Positions 51,800 to 64,000 of a stretch of 64,000 bases of DNA are shown one piece after another; position 1 is the first letter of the stretch; each line of letters begins with the position of its first letter. Both the position numbers and the translations under genes were made by a program. The notes beneath the pieces were generated by a model. It made no database searches, was not told the origin of the DNA, and saw only the letters and a program-made list of their open reading frames with translations. The DNA is taken from positions 18,058,001-18,122,000 of the forward strand of contig CM076270.1 of assembly GCA_038380795.1 (NCBI GenBank). The letters run 5' to 3'. Source of the DNA: Pyrocephalus nanus. Taxonomy: Eukaryota; Chordata; Aves; Passeriformes; Tyrannidae.

Positions 51800-52020
51800 A
51801 CATATTATCGATCTACCAAGAGACCTTCAGGGCTGTTTGTTTATTTTCCTTTGGTTTTCTCCACCAACTTATCTCTGGAGAGAGATCACACAGCATTTTC
51901 ATCGTATTTCGCAAAATAAACGTGGCAGCAAGAAAAAAGGGGACAATGAAAAAGCAGACTGAGGCGGCTGTAGAATTCAATGTTTGTTAAGAAAACAACA
52001 GTGAAAAACTGCCGGAGATA
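51800..52020. other. CpG-retaining patch, possible conserved non-coding element
   Basis: Six CpG (atcgat, atcgta, ttcgca, aacgtg, ggcggc, gccgga) occur in about 220 bp next to the candidate exon at 52093-52227. If that exon is real, this is its intronic downstream flank on the minus strand. Function is unknown. Confidence 0.3.
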
Positions 52021-52092
52021 AAGCCTTTTAAGATCAGACCTTCAGAAATCAAACCAGTAAACACTGGTACTCTGTCAGAAATATCCTTTCAC

Positions 52093-52227
52093 CTAGATAT
52101 GACTATTCCAGCCCAGCCAAGAACCTGATCGCTGGCTTCACCTGTTGCTTCAAACCCTAATGCTTCCACTGCAGAAAGGACTTTCATCTGGAGCTCAGTA
52201 CCAACCTGCACAATCCGGGCTCCAGAT
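52093..52227 (-). CDS. Candidate internal coding exon (44 codons), gene not recognised
   Basis: On the minus strand a T-rich tract (gttttttcag) is followed by 135 nt with one open frame, ending AG|gtgaaa. The exon starts after two bases of a codon and also ends after two bases (phase 2-2). It encodes 44 residues rich in Gly, Ala, Val and Glu, starting SGARIVQVGTELQ and ending VLGWAGIVIS. The composition looks like a folded globular domain, but I cannot assign a family. A CpG-retaining patch at 51800-52020 lies just downstream on the same strand. If the donor is unused, the frame stops four codon positions later (TGA at 52089), so it could also be a terminal exon. The phase fits the next candidate exon at 20236-20380. 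It could be a chance open segment, since similar decoys occur elsewhere in the window. Confidence 0.35.
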
Positions 52228-53036
52228 CTGAAAAAACTTGAGCAATTCAACACCATTCCCATAAGCTGCAGGAAACACAAAGTTGCTGCTGTTTAGAACA
52301 AATTTAAGCTTCCCCAAAGCTCACAACTGGAGTAAACAGCACTGTCAGTCAACAGGCATTCACAAAGGCACTGCTGAATTGTTCAGTTAATTAAAGCAGA
52401 ATAAAACCTTTTCTAGCAACTTTGTTCAGTCCTGTGTGCTTGTTGGGAGGGCTGAGAAAGGCAAGACACAGATTTAGAACTCTGACTCAAAGCTTTATGA
52501 AGAATGAACTGCAAAGCAAAAGCTTTGATTATACTGTTTTTTCAACAGAGAAAGGAAAACAAGCTAAAATAAAAATGTGAAGTCTTGAGTTTGATTTCTG
52601 AACCATTTCATGTCTAGTCACTGAAATGTACCAATCTGTGGCATTAGTCTGTAGTGAAGCACACATTTTTGAAAACTTGGTAGGCCAGGAACTAAAACAT
52701 GTTGAAACAAACAGCTACTACATAACAGCAATCAGGTACTAAAACCAACCCCATTTGCTGCTGGCAGGACATGGTGCAGTGCCACTGATGCAGATCTTGC
52801 AGCAGCTCAAGTGACAGAGACCACAATGGATGCTGAGTCCCAAATATGTCAGGAACGTTGTACTTACAGACAAAATTCCCCAAAATCTGCATGTTTACAT
52901 CAGATCAAGCATGTGTTGAAATCTCACTGCTACTTAATGCATCTTACTGTAAATAAGGCAATGAAACTAAATTCTAATGAATTTTTTGACAAACTGAAGA
53001 TTTATAATATGAAGCACAGCGAGGTTTGACACTCAC

Positions 53037-53147
53037 ATGAAGATACCCGACTCTTCAGGCCTTCCTGACCATCTTCTCTTTTTGTCCACACGCCTGACAT
53101 CCTGAGTGTACAAGTATTTTCCTCTTCACTGATGAATGTTTTTGAGG
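53037..53147 (-). CDS. Weak candidate exon (36 codons), phase 1-1
   Basis: On the minus strand catttttgag precedes 111 nt ending CTTCAT|gtgagtg. One frame, starting after two bases, is open for 36 codons, beginning SKTFISEEENTCTLRMSG and ending EGLKSRVSS. Both ends are phase 1, which does not join directly to the phase-2 start of the candidate at 52093-52227. If both were real, another exon must lie between them or they belong to different transcripts. The acceptor ends in GAG rather than the preferred CAG. Probably a decoy, kept for checking. Confidence 0.1.
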
Positions 53148-56100
53148 CTCAAAAATGTCCAGTGAGCACACACAGGTGACCTCCCCTCCCCACCTGCAGA
53201 TCAAACCCACAGCCCAGGCAGCTCTCCACGCACAGGGCACACTGGGCCCAGCTCAAGGTGATTCTGCCTCAGGACAGAGCAACGCTCTGGGTGTTTCTGC
53301 TCACACACTTTTATAATCCATAAAACCAAGCATGGCACCCTTGTGATCCCTTCCCTGGGGCTCCCTCCCAACTTCATTGGATTGAGTTTCTCAGCACGTC
53401 CCACTGCACAGAGAAGGGCTGCTTATCAAAGATGTGGCTTTAAACAGTAATAAAATAAAGAAGGCCCAATGCTGCCGGAGGACCATTATGCCAAGTATTT
53501 TTCAGCATTTTTTCCAAACCCAAATATCATTTACTAGCTGATTAATGAGAAGAGAAATTATGCCACTCACCTTAACAAATTTTTTTTTTTTGTTCTGGCA
53601 CAGTGACTGGTGTGAATCTAAAATTATTTAAATCCAATTATATGATTTTCAACAAACACTGAGATGTAATAGTCTTTCACCTGCAAAGATCTGAAGGTTC
53701 ATTTTATATGGCCATATGACCACATATATCTCAATTCTCCATGGAATTCTGTTGATAAATTAAGATATGTTTTAATATGTGATCACTAAAGAAAATATTT
53801 TAAAAAAATTAATTTAATAGTCTAAAAGGTTCACTTGCATGATTTAAATGAAGCATTTTCATTACCAGTAGAATGATATGGCATTAACTGAAAGGCAAGA
53901 TCAAAAGACACTTGATGCCACAGTGAGAGTCACTCAAAACTTCCTCTATTACTTAAAGCTGTGTTTGGTGCCTCAGTTTAAGACAGGAGTTATTCCCAAA
54001 TAAATCCACACACTGACCATTCACTAGAAAGGCAAGTTTTCATCAGTCACTTCCTTTATAGCCCGACACTGCCTAAACTGTTATTTCCTGAGTTACCACA
54101 CATCCCTCAGGCAATCTTAAAGAGGGAAATTTAACACAAGCCCATCTCTAAGTGCCAGAATGCCCCATTAGCTTCTAAAAGCTCCTCACAAGATCTTTAA
54201 CAGACTGCACTTCCACAACCACATTGTCTGGCAAGTGTTAGTTTAAGGAGCCACTGTCCATCCTATTCCTTTTGGAAACTATTTGTTCTTGCCTGTTTTT
54301 TCCCCAGTTGAACCAACACAACTGCTCTCGGGGTCATGTTGTGTGCTGTGCCATAACTGACCTGAGCCAGCATTTCCTGCAGCCAGAAAATATGGCCCTC
54401 CCTCCTGCAGCCTCCCACTGCCTCCCTTGATCCCCTCACTTCCCACTTGATCTGAATCACCTCACTCTGCAACCACAGAACTAATAAATCAGAAACAAAG
54501 CCAGAAGAGGGTTAGGAAGCTCTAGGCAGGTGCAGGAGGAGAGTGATGTTACTTTCGTTTTGGTGGCAGGTAACCATTCTAACAGCAAAGCTGTCAGGCT
54601 GCACCCTCACACCGGTGGATAGGTTTAGATTATCATGCTGTTTTAGTCTGGAGTCAGCCTTAGCACAGGTTTAAGATTTTTTGCTGAGCTGGAATCTAAA
54701 ACTCCTATCAACAATGAAGTCAGTGCTGAAGTCATGGATGCAGCGCTGTGAACAGCCCTGGCTTGTGTCTGTTGGAGAGAGAAAACCTGCAGAGAGCCAG
54801 GCCCTCCAATTTCAACAGCAGGGTATATCAGCATCCCATAATAAAAGTTCTGCTTCCATTATTAAAAGCTAGCAAAGAAATGTCACACTCCCACTCCATC
54901 TTATAGTCGGTTACCTGAACCACTTGAAATGCTTTCTCCTGTATGAATGTACTGCTGGCATCACGTTGCATTATTGACACGCACACTGTTATCGGGAGGA
55001 ATAACTTACAGTTAATAGCTATTCATTCTGACACACAGAAAAGATGAAAAAATATTATGAATGCATTGTGAGCAATCTGATTAACTAAAAAGCATCGATT
55101 TACACATAGAATTTTCTATAAATACTTAGAAACCACACACACACAAGCTGTCATTATATCAACTGAATACAGTTTTATTTTTAAGCTGGAACAAATCCTA
55201 TTACCTAACACAGACCTTTATATAAAGACCTTCTATTAACTCTGTAAATAATCCACATCAGTCTGTGAGGATGCAGCTCAGAAACATCTTCCCATTAGAA
55301 AGGAACTTCATTATGCTTCAAGTCTGCTTGCAATCAGCAGTTCTTTGTAGGCAATAAGATGGTTTAGGTCCTTTGCCAAACCTCTATGTGTGGCCATTCC
55401 ATAAAATTGACTAAATCATTGCACTTGGAATTCTCAAGATAGTTCATTTTCCAAAGAACTTGCCTAATTCTGATACATGTACTCAATATATATGTTAAAA
55501 AAATAAGCATTACACCAGTTTCTAATTTTTTTTTTTTGTTTTTATATCTATTCAACTTAACTCAATTCACATTTAACTTCGTGGTATGTCAGCTGGGCTC
55601 AGTGTTCATTCCACCACAAGTTATGAAAAGCTATAAAGCATTGAACTCCCTGCTTCAACTCAAGAAACACCCAACAGCACATGAATTCCAATGGTTGCAA
55701 AGAGACTTTATAAGTGCTCACCTGCTATTATTTACCACCATTATCTTACAATTGCAGAATATTTTCCACAAGTTTTCTAAGTGATCTCAATTTCTGTGGA
55801 TAACTTTCAAGGCTGTGGGAATTTCATGAGTTATTTGAGCATTACTGTTACACTGGACAACTCCTGATGCAGGCTGTTCCCCCAAGCTGTCGCTGCTGCT
55901 TGTGCTCCCCAGGGCTTTGAAGAAACAAGGGGGAATGGCAGCCAAGAAATCCAACTGTTACCAAGCACACCTGCCTGCTTATGCACTCCACTGTTTATGC
56001 TTGTGAAAGCAGCACTGCCCAAGGCTGAACCATGGTCAGCTCCAACAGCTGCTCCAAGTGTTTTTCAGCACCGGAGCAGGTGCAGTTTTCTCTGGGTCAG

Positions 56101-57199
56101 TCCTGGTGGGCTGACGACACATAAGTGACACCACAGTCAACAGCCTGAGAGAAAGAAACTCTATGGTAACGGGGAATGTTGTGAGGAAGATCCCTCAGGG
56201 AGAGTCTGGGAGTTTTCCAACTGTTTTGAGGATCAGCAAAGAACTAGGAACAAAAATTTCATAACCCAAGCCCCCCAGTGGCAGAGAAAGATTCAGCACC
56301 TCTCCACTTCCACAGGCTGAAGGTTATCATCTCTTAGAGGAACTGCCTCTGGATCAAGCAAGAAAATACAAACAGATCCTTTCATCACTTTGTTTTCTAG
56401 GTTTTTTTCAATAATGTTGCTACCTTCTTCACATTTTTAAGTCTTTGTTTCAAATTTCTTCTCATAACCTGTGCAATTCCTCATGTGATAGGTGACACAT
56501 TTTGGGCCCTGGGGCAGTCAGTTGATGGATGTGATTTGTGACGTGGCTTCCACACCAAGCAGCACGATCCAGTGGGGGCTGAGAGAAGCTCAGCATCGCT
56601 TTCTCTAAACTCTGGCTCAGAGCCATCAAAAAACACATACTACATCTCCAGCCATTCTGTTTCCAGCCCATTCCATCTCACCATACATTCTGATGAAAAC
56701 TTTCAAGGGCAGTTACCCAAATATACTTTAAAATCAAAATTAGAAGTAGTGAATGTTAGATGATACTCAACTTCTTGCTACATTACCCAGTGAATAACCC
56801 AGAGTTAAGACAAGGCAACAGAGAAGGAATCAGCAGAGAGATGTTCTTTTGCCAGTTCTGCTGCAGACATTCAGCATGACTTTGGTTTAAACACTGTGCT
56901 GGTTATTTCTCTCTGGGAAATCACTTTATCTTGGCTTCTCCATGTAGAATATAGATGTTTTAGGGGTCCAACTTTTCCACACACACTGAGCCACCAGGGC
57001 AGCTGATGTTGCTTTGGCCAGTAGCAGCTATTACAAGAGCACAGCACCAAACCCAGAGAACAAGCTGGCTTTTTACAAACACCTAAATCCCCTATAGCTG
57101 GTGTTCCCAGTCTTACTAGGTCCAAAAACAATAGTGAAAATAAGGATATAATACAAAGCAATCTCTATTCTAGAATATATTTCTTGATATTGCTTAGAT

Positions 57200-57416
57200 A
57201 ATAGGAATAAATTCTTCCCTGTGAGGGTGGGCAGGCCCTGGCACAGGTCACCCAGAGAAGCTGTGGCTGCCCCATCCCTGGAGGTGTTCAAGGACAAGTT
57301 GGATGGGGCTCTGAGCAACCTGGGCTGGTGGAAGGTGCCCCTGCCCATGGCAGGGGGGTTGGAACGACTTGTCTTTAAGGTCCCTTCCAACCCAAAGCAT
57401 TCAATGATTCTGTGAT
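57200..57416 (+). mobile_element. CR1 LINE 3' end fragment
   Basis: The order of motifs is cacccagagaagctgtggct, then gccccatccctggaggtgtt, then gggctctgagcaacctgg, then ggtcccttccaacccaaagc, ending attctgtgat. This is the canonical avian CR1 3' tail in sense orientation, truncated at its 5' end to about 215 bp. It is the best preserved CR1 copy in the window and therefore probably the youngest. Confidence 0.95.
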
Positions 57417-60400
57417 ACATGCTAATCTGCACAACACTTGTATGTCTATGCTACCACCCTCACAGCCCAATATTTGAGCTTATAAAGTTTACATTTCAAC
57501 TACGGGGGAGTTATTTCTCCCTAAAGTTTTCTGCTGTGAACTGCCTTTAACAGAATCATGCCAGCTATCTAAATCAGGAGGGTTTTGCAGAAGACATTTA
57601 GTACACAGCCCTTCACCTGGCATTTCATAGCATACTATTGTATTTTGAAATCTATTGGAAAGGCTTTCTAGACAGGACTCATTGATGACCAAAGAATAAC
57701 AAAGAAACTCAAGAGAATACACTATTAAATGAATCTCCAAGAATTCAAATGGATGGGATTAAAACATAGCTAATAGCCCAATGCAGTTTTTAATTAAACC
57801 TGAATTCTCAATTGCAAGAGCCTACTTATTAAATGTTAAAAAAAAAAAAAAAAAAAAATTTAAAAAATACTTGAGTAGTCCTTTATCTTTAGGAAGAAAA
57901 ATATGAGACAGAGCAGCCCTACAGAATCAGCCAGAAAGCATTTTTCCCATGGTTTTGATCAGCAAAAACTACATTAGTTCCACACAGTTTAAATTAGTAC
58001 AGCAGGAAGTTTTAAAATTGACTTCCATCAGAGAGGTCTCTGTTTTGAACTCCCCAACTGCAGCACTAGCAATGCCAAGGCAGCACTGGCCAGGGGGGCC
58101 AGGCAGTGACAGCCAGCACAGCACCAGCACAGGTGGTGCACTGTGAGCACACCAGGCATAAACTCTCTTCCCATAATCCTTCCCCTCAGGAATGCTCAGG
58201 GCTGAATCCTCAGCTGGAAGGGGCTCAGGAGGAGCTGGGGTCAGGATCAACAGAAACACAGGGGTCTCCCAAAGGAATGCAGTTTTCACTGGAAATGCAC
58301 CCCACCCTGTTCCTGACAGACGCCTTCAGGGCAGGATGGGAGGCAGTTCCCTTCTCCAGAGCCATCAGAGATCATCGGGAGTCAAACACGACTGAGACAG
58401 AGCTTATGTGGGAATCTCAGAAAGGTGAGTGTGTGCAAAGCCTTCCACTAACAGAGGAATTCATTCCTGCAGGTAAGAGAGTGCTTTGCTGTACCTGCAG
58501 CATGGATTGCTGCAGCTCAGTGTTTCAGGAGGGCTGTGCTTTTGGAACTACTGCACTGAGAAGCAAACATTCCTAAGCATAAGGGCATTCTTTGCCCTCT
58601 GAAAGGTCTGTTTTGCTCCAAATCTGCCAGTATGACACCGATGGTAGCAATAACATGGTCCACTAACACAGTTCACACCTTTGCAGATCTCATACCCTTG
58701 GCAGTAAGAGCAGGACTCAGTTTCTTAACCCCAAAACATCAGTGGCAGAACATTACTGCCATTTCACAGCAATAGAACTTCAGAAGGTATCAACACCTCC
58801 TTCAGGTTCCCTAACACTTGACTTCCTGGCTGCCAATTCTGAGCTCAGGGTTTTGGGGGCAAGATCACACTCTGACACACTCCATGTGTTTTCCACAGAT
58901 GTGGGGTCAGATCCAGATCTCCTTGTGCACATCTGAACCGTGCTCCCAAGGACACTATAAAGGGGACAAGGTGGCCTAGCAAACTCTTGGAGGGATTTCT
59001 GGAACTGAGTCCTCACACTCAAACCATGGAGATGTTCCAACAAGATGCTGGGCAGTCACACTGTAGGACAGCAAAGGATTTGCTGTTGTCCATGATCCTC
59101 ACTATTTCTTAACTGGCCACAGGATCATCTGAGTCACAACTTTCCCTTTATCCTCTTTTCCCTACAGTGAAGTTCTTTCTACAATAGCCAGGTTTGTAAC
59201 ACCCACTCAAACATTTTGGGTGAGCCACCACACAGAAAAGACCTCAATCTGTTTCCCCTTCCAGTCCAGCTGCAAATAAACTCACCCAGACAACCACCTG
59301 AGTCTACTTGAAATAAAACCAAACAAGGTGTCTGAGCATACCCAGGGGGAACCAGCCATGCCAGGGAAACAGATGTGCTTAAATATCTGCTTATATTTCA
59401 TAAAATTATCTCTGCCATGGGCAACAGTACACATCAGTGTCCATTCTTCCATTTGGTTTGAGCACATTCCCAGGTTGTGCAGCCACCCAAGCCTTCCCAC
59501 ACAGCACTCTTACCCCAGAGACGCGGCTGTAAGAAGCAATCAAATATTATGGATCAGTTCTGTGTCTGGTTTAAAATGGCACAGTTCTATTAAAATTAAA
59601 ACAGCTTCAAGTGTGCCTCACAGTTTTGTATTCCAGGCATTGCAAATACAGCACAAGAGAATTTGTGACAGGAGTAGCTCCAGTTGTTCCTTTCTTTTAC
59701 TTCTGAATCTGTTGGAGGTTTTGGTGGCATTCCTTCTCCCTCACTGGTAAGAGGTTGAGGGGACATGAAAAAATGCTGGGGTAACCATGGCAGTGAGCTA
59801 CATCCCACTAATTGTGCTCAACTGCCCTACCCCTGCAAAAATGGAAAATAAAACAGCAGGGGTTTTGTTTTGGCCCCAGGTGTTTTTGCAGCAGTGTATC
59901 ATTTATTATCTTGCTTTAACCAAGGCATTTTCCAATTAGCCAATGAAGACTCCACTATCACAACTGGATCACAGACTTTTAAGACACTACAAGGTCTACT
60001 GGTTTTCCTTAGTGAAACTCAATTTCCTGTATGTGCTCAACATTCCAACACACACAATGAATTTCTTTAGTGTTTCAGGAGAACATTTTAAATGCATTTC
60101 CTGCTTATCTTGATTCTCAAAACTCAAATTTGCCTCTGTGTTCCTGAAGTTCACCAGGTGAAATTCTGATTTTAGACCAAGGGCCTGCAAAGGTTAGAGC
60201 TTAACACTGAACATGGATTTGTATTTTTTAAGTTAACTTACAAACACTTTGTTTGTCCCAAGAAGTTTAGTATGAGTAATTTGAAAGGACTCCCATGGCT
60301 GGGCAAGAAATACATAACTTGTTTTAAATGTCTATATGTGGAAATAGTATATTTATTAAAAACATAAGTGATTATATGCCTTTTTTACATTAAGTTCCCA

Positions 60401-63400
60401 CAAACATATTGTTCAAATCATACCCCAAATTCTTCAGTGGAAGTAAACTGCCAAGTCCTGGGTATGAACAGAAATAATAACTGAATATTTATAGATAAAC
60501 ATTACATGTAAATAAATGTGTGTATAAATAACTTAATTATTATCTGGACAATGACCGTGGGAAAACCATGAGGTCACGTTCCAGACCACAGCCAGATTAT
60601 ATTACTCACTGTAAGGCTAATTCTTCCAAGGATATCATGAGTTGAAAGGCAAAGTCCCCAGTTTTAACAACTCACTCTCAAATATTCAATTTTCATTTAA
60701 AAGTATGCTTTGAAATTACATTATTGCAGTAGGTAAGAAATCACAGGCGAGTCAGAGATGGGCCTTTATCAACATCTCTATCTCTTCAGTTAGTGAAGTT
60801 CATCAGAGCCTCCTAAACTATCCTCAATATTGGACTCCTTTTCATAATGCTAAAAAAATACTTCTGATTTTTTGCATTTATCAAGCATGCACTTTAATGC
60901 TTAAGTTTTATGTATTTTAATTAAAGGATAACACTCATGTCAGATGAGTTTACAAAGCAATAAACTCTTCTACAGATAATTATTCGACAACATTCTGTTC
61001 AAAGAATGAAGTAAATTTATGAACGGTCTCAAGAATTCTTTCATATTCAGAAAAGCTCATGTGGTGCCTTATGGCCTAGAAAATAAGATAGCTGGGGGTT
61101 TGTTGGTTTTCAAAACCAGCTTTTTTCATCCTGCTCAAATTTGCTTTTCCAGCAGCAGCAGCAGCACAGCTTTCAGGAGCATTTCAAATCTTTCCACCAC
61201 AAGCACTGCCAATAAAGACACCGAGATATTTGCAGACCCCCCCGCTCCCCTTTCTCTGATCAAATCAAAGCTCGGGTGAGCACAGCCAGAACACCCCTGC
61301 AAACAGAATGATTACTCAACTAAGTAAAGCAAAGACACAAAGAAACAAATCCAGGTCAAGAAGAAAGGAAGTGCAGCAGAGAAGTGAGAAAGATGTAACA
61401 TTCACAAAAATCAATCTGAATACAGTATGGAGCACAAATGGTGCTGGGAATGCTTTTAAATGCTGGGTATAATTGAAAAAACATTCATGTATATTCTCTA
61501 TTTATTTAACAATATTCAATAAATAGATAAAATATCAGTGTTTGTTTTATGAATATATATTATAATAGAAATACTATTTGTATTATTATTTTCTGAGTAA
61601 AGCAGACATGAGGCAAAAATATTTGCAGCACTCACTGATAAGCTGGGTGCCATTTCTGTTTATGAGTTGATCAGTGCAAAAAAATTACTGTCATTTAATA
61701 GATCTTATTTGGTCAAGGCCTCTGGTAGCACCCTGGGTGAGAAAATACTTTGTCTGAAAATGTAATCACAGCTCACCACTCAGCTTAGCTGGCAACGTGT
61801 ACTGGTGGACAGAACAGGGGAGACTCAGGTTCAACACATCAGCTGAGCCAGGCAAAACTTCCATCAGAGCTCATATTTTCTTTATTCCCATAAATCCACT
61901 GGGCTCCTTCTGTGGCTGTGTAAACTGCCAACTCCCAGCACAGAAGAGATGATCTGTTCTAAAAACCATCACAAGGGAGGTCAGCAAAAGTACACACCAG
62001 GCAGGGACAGTGCCAGAAAGATGGGTTTATGTCAATAATATGAAGAGGCTGTGGGGTAAAGAATGTATAAATTAAACTACTTCTAAATGATATTTAACAT
62101 TTGTCAAGCTCTCTTTGTGTCTACTCATCTGATCTAGGCAAATGTGCCTCTAACCACAAGACATGGCTCTGAACACTGCTGGAGTCAGCAAATGTGTTTT
62201 AGGTAACTCTGCTACTTGTTCCATTTCAGGGCTAGAATTGGGCAGCAATGGGGGGTTTATTTTGAAAAAAACATCAGCATTTCAAAAGTTTACTGGTTCT
62301 GTGTTGAGAAAACACAAAACCTCTCACTGAGGAGAATAATGCCAGCCCATTCTACATCCTCACTTATTAAAGCTGAGATTTATGCCCGAGCTAATCCCAC
62401 TGCAGCTGATACCCAGCTCCAGAGCTCCACACCAGCTCTGCTCCTGTCACTGCCATGCTAAAGGTTTTATTCCTCATCCACAGGGCAAGTTCAGCAGGAG
62501 AGTGGCAATCACCCCCCAGCAGCACAGGCTTCTTGGCAATCTGGAAGACTCTTCAGCCTTCCAAGCTACAATCCAGATTACATTAGGGTTTTTTCTCTGA
62601 TTTTGATGAATCAACACCTTTCCAGTGAAAACCAGCTAAAAAAAAAGAAAATGCCCATACCTGCCTCCAGCTCAAATTTTGGATTCTACCTCACCTTGTT
62701 ACAGCTATTTCTCTAAGAAGTTGGCTGCTACTGGACATGTTAAATCATACACACATTACCCCAGACCAAAGATATTTTGGCAGCATCTACCCTAAGTCTA
62801 AACAAGGAATGCAAACCAGCAAAAGGGAGATTTACTTTGTGCCTTGTGACATTCAGGTTTGGAGAGCAGCAGAAACAGGCTGCTCACCCATTCTTCAGAC
62901 ACAAAGTACCTGTACCACAAATAAAACCAACAGGAAGGCCTAATTTACCTAATGACAAGTTACAGCAAGATTGTTCTGGCACAGTAAAACCTGGCTCGCA
63001 CTGCCAAGTATATTTAGTTCAGTGTATATGTAATTTAGCTCCACATGAAGCACGTTGCCCACACAGAACGATTCTGCTGCCCCTCATGAGGTGACTGAGG
63101 TCTGGAATTGCCCTGGATGCAGCACAAGCACCACAGAAAGGCTCTGTGACATCAGAACAGTAAAGTGGGTGACAAATGGCATTGTCTGCTGTGACTGACA
63201 GACAGTTGAGCGTCTGAAGGAGGCACCAAGGTGAGAGGAGGGCTGGAAAACCATTCACATCTTCAAAGGGAACAAACCAAGCAGCCTGACTGCTTAGCTA
63301 TTAAGTAGAGATTTTTTTTTGCATTTCCACTGAAAGATTTTCATTTAAGCAACTACAGGTTTTATCACAGCAATTCTTTCCTCAAAGTATTCACTTCTGT

Positions 63401-64000
63401 TTGAAAAATGGAAAGTTTATTATTTAACTGGATCAGCTATATTGAAACACTGATGGGTTCCTAAAGGCCTGCTTCAAAGTCCAGAGAATTTAATGCATGG
63501 GGTTTTTTTTCCCCATCGACCTGCTTATTCATAGGCAGTCTACAGATTTTCATCACTGCTGGGACACAAAATTCGTGAGGGAAAATGCAAAAATTCACTC
63601 TTATTTTTTTTAATACACTATTACTTTTAAGTGTTCAATTTCTTTCTTCTTGAAATAACATCCAAAAGATTTTTATCTACACCTGCTGGTGATTTTCTCA
63701 CACTCATCAAGACTTCAAATTTTAACAGTTACACAAAACAATCTGTAGAGCAAATTCTTTGAGATGCACCCATCCTGGTAATACAAAGTGATAGCAAGGC
63801 TTTGTAGGGATCAGTGGAAATTCAGAATCCTCTATTAAATGGTGCAGCAAAGCAGTGTGCTCTGGGGAAGCAGAGCATTCAGTGTTCTGAAAAATGTCAA
63901 AATCCAAACATCTCATGGTATTCCTTTTCATCCTACAGACAAAGGGACCACACGTACAACCCTACCCTATAGTTTTAGGAGAAAGGATTAGGCCTATCAA
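57417..64000. other. Non-coding stretch, no gene recognised
   Basis: The segment 60200-61600 is notably AT-rich and includes a 10-bp inverted repeat (tctatttatt at 61497-61506, aataaataga at 61518-61527). A 156-codon plus frame at 58106-58576 has no recognisable motif. No RNA gene or further repeat is seen. Confidence 0.55.
57838..57858. repeat. A21 homopolymer
   Basis: A run of 21 A is followed by tttaaaaaatac. There is no AATAAA just upstream and no recognisable transcript body, so it is treated as simple sequence and not as a retroposed tail. Confidence 0.9.

Larger units (their letters stand above)
47791..57199. other. Non-coding stretch with minus-strand exon candidates
   Basis: It contains the candidate exons at 52093-52227 and 53037-53147, the AT-rich patch at 48.7 kb and the CpG patch at 51.8 kb. 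The remainder is unassigned. Confidence 0.55.

Noticed and set aside
52868..52890. Minus-strand short ATG-containing segment before gtaagtac
   Set aside because: The donor is good but the segment is about 20 nt, and nothing upstream looks like a promoter or 5' UTR.
61490..61575. AT-rich inverted repeat (10-bp arms at 61497-61506 and 61518-61527)
   Set aside because: The stem is short and entirely AT-rich apart from one pair, so it is expected by chance in such composition.
1..64000. CRISPR arrays, operons, tRNA or rRNA genes, phage or plasmid modules
   Set aside because: No spaced direct repeats, dense ORFs, ribosome-binding sites or conserved RNA motifs were seen. The base composition and repeats are those of an animal nuclear genome.

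Overview
The window reads as nuclear DNA of a sauropsid vertebrate, most likely a bird. It has the fragmented 3' ends of CR1 LINEs (22.5, 38.6, 39.2 and 57.2 kb), an older CR1/L3-like body (47.1-47.8 kb), a decayed CR1-type reverse transcriptase on the minus strand (15.5-15.9 kb) and three old MIR-like SINEs (29.0, 43.1, 44.8 kb). It is AT-leaning, sparsely repetitive and CpG-poor, and has no long conserved reading frame. Nothing suggests bacterial, viral or plasmid DNA. The species cannot be named from the sequence.

No protein-coding gene can be identified with confidence. Nearly all open frames of 60-170 codons look like chance. The best protein-level signal is a set of short open segments with canonical splice sites. 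On the minus strand, segments at 52093-52227 (phase 2 to 2), 20236-20380 (2 to 0), 12398-12516 (0 to 2) and 3354-3405 (2 to a stop) can be joined in that order in one continuous frame. This could be the 3' part of a long-intron gene that I do not recognise. A plus-strand segment at 34904-35030 has a very strong acceptor and an open frame. Candidates occur on both strands and intergenic DNA contains many decoys, so at least some are false. Each is listed with low confidence.

Layout: 1-15 kb is gene-poor, with an A-run after AATAAA (4.6 kb), a five-copy 17-bp tandem repeat (9.94-10.03 kb) and a CpG-bearing patch (13.3 kb). 15-31 kb holds the CR1 reverse transcriptase remnant, a CR1 3' end and the first MIR. 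At 31.1-31.5 kb there is an exact 39-bp inverted repeat with a 3-nt spacer, a CpG-bearing patch and a second hairpin. 31-52 kb holds CR1 and MIR remnants and three patches resembling conserved non-coding DNA. 52-64 kb holds a candidate exon, one CR1 3' end and AT-rich sequence.

The strongest directly visible oddity is the perfect inverted repeat at 31118-31198. I found no convincing undescribed gene system. Nothing could be aligned or searched here, so repeat assignments rest on remembered consensus features and exon calls on splice sites and frame alone.
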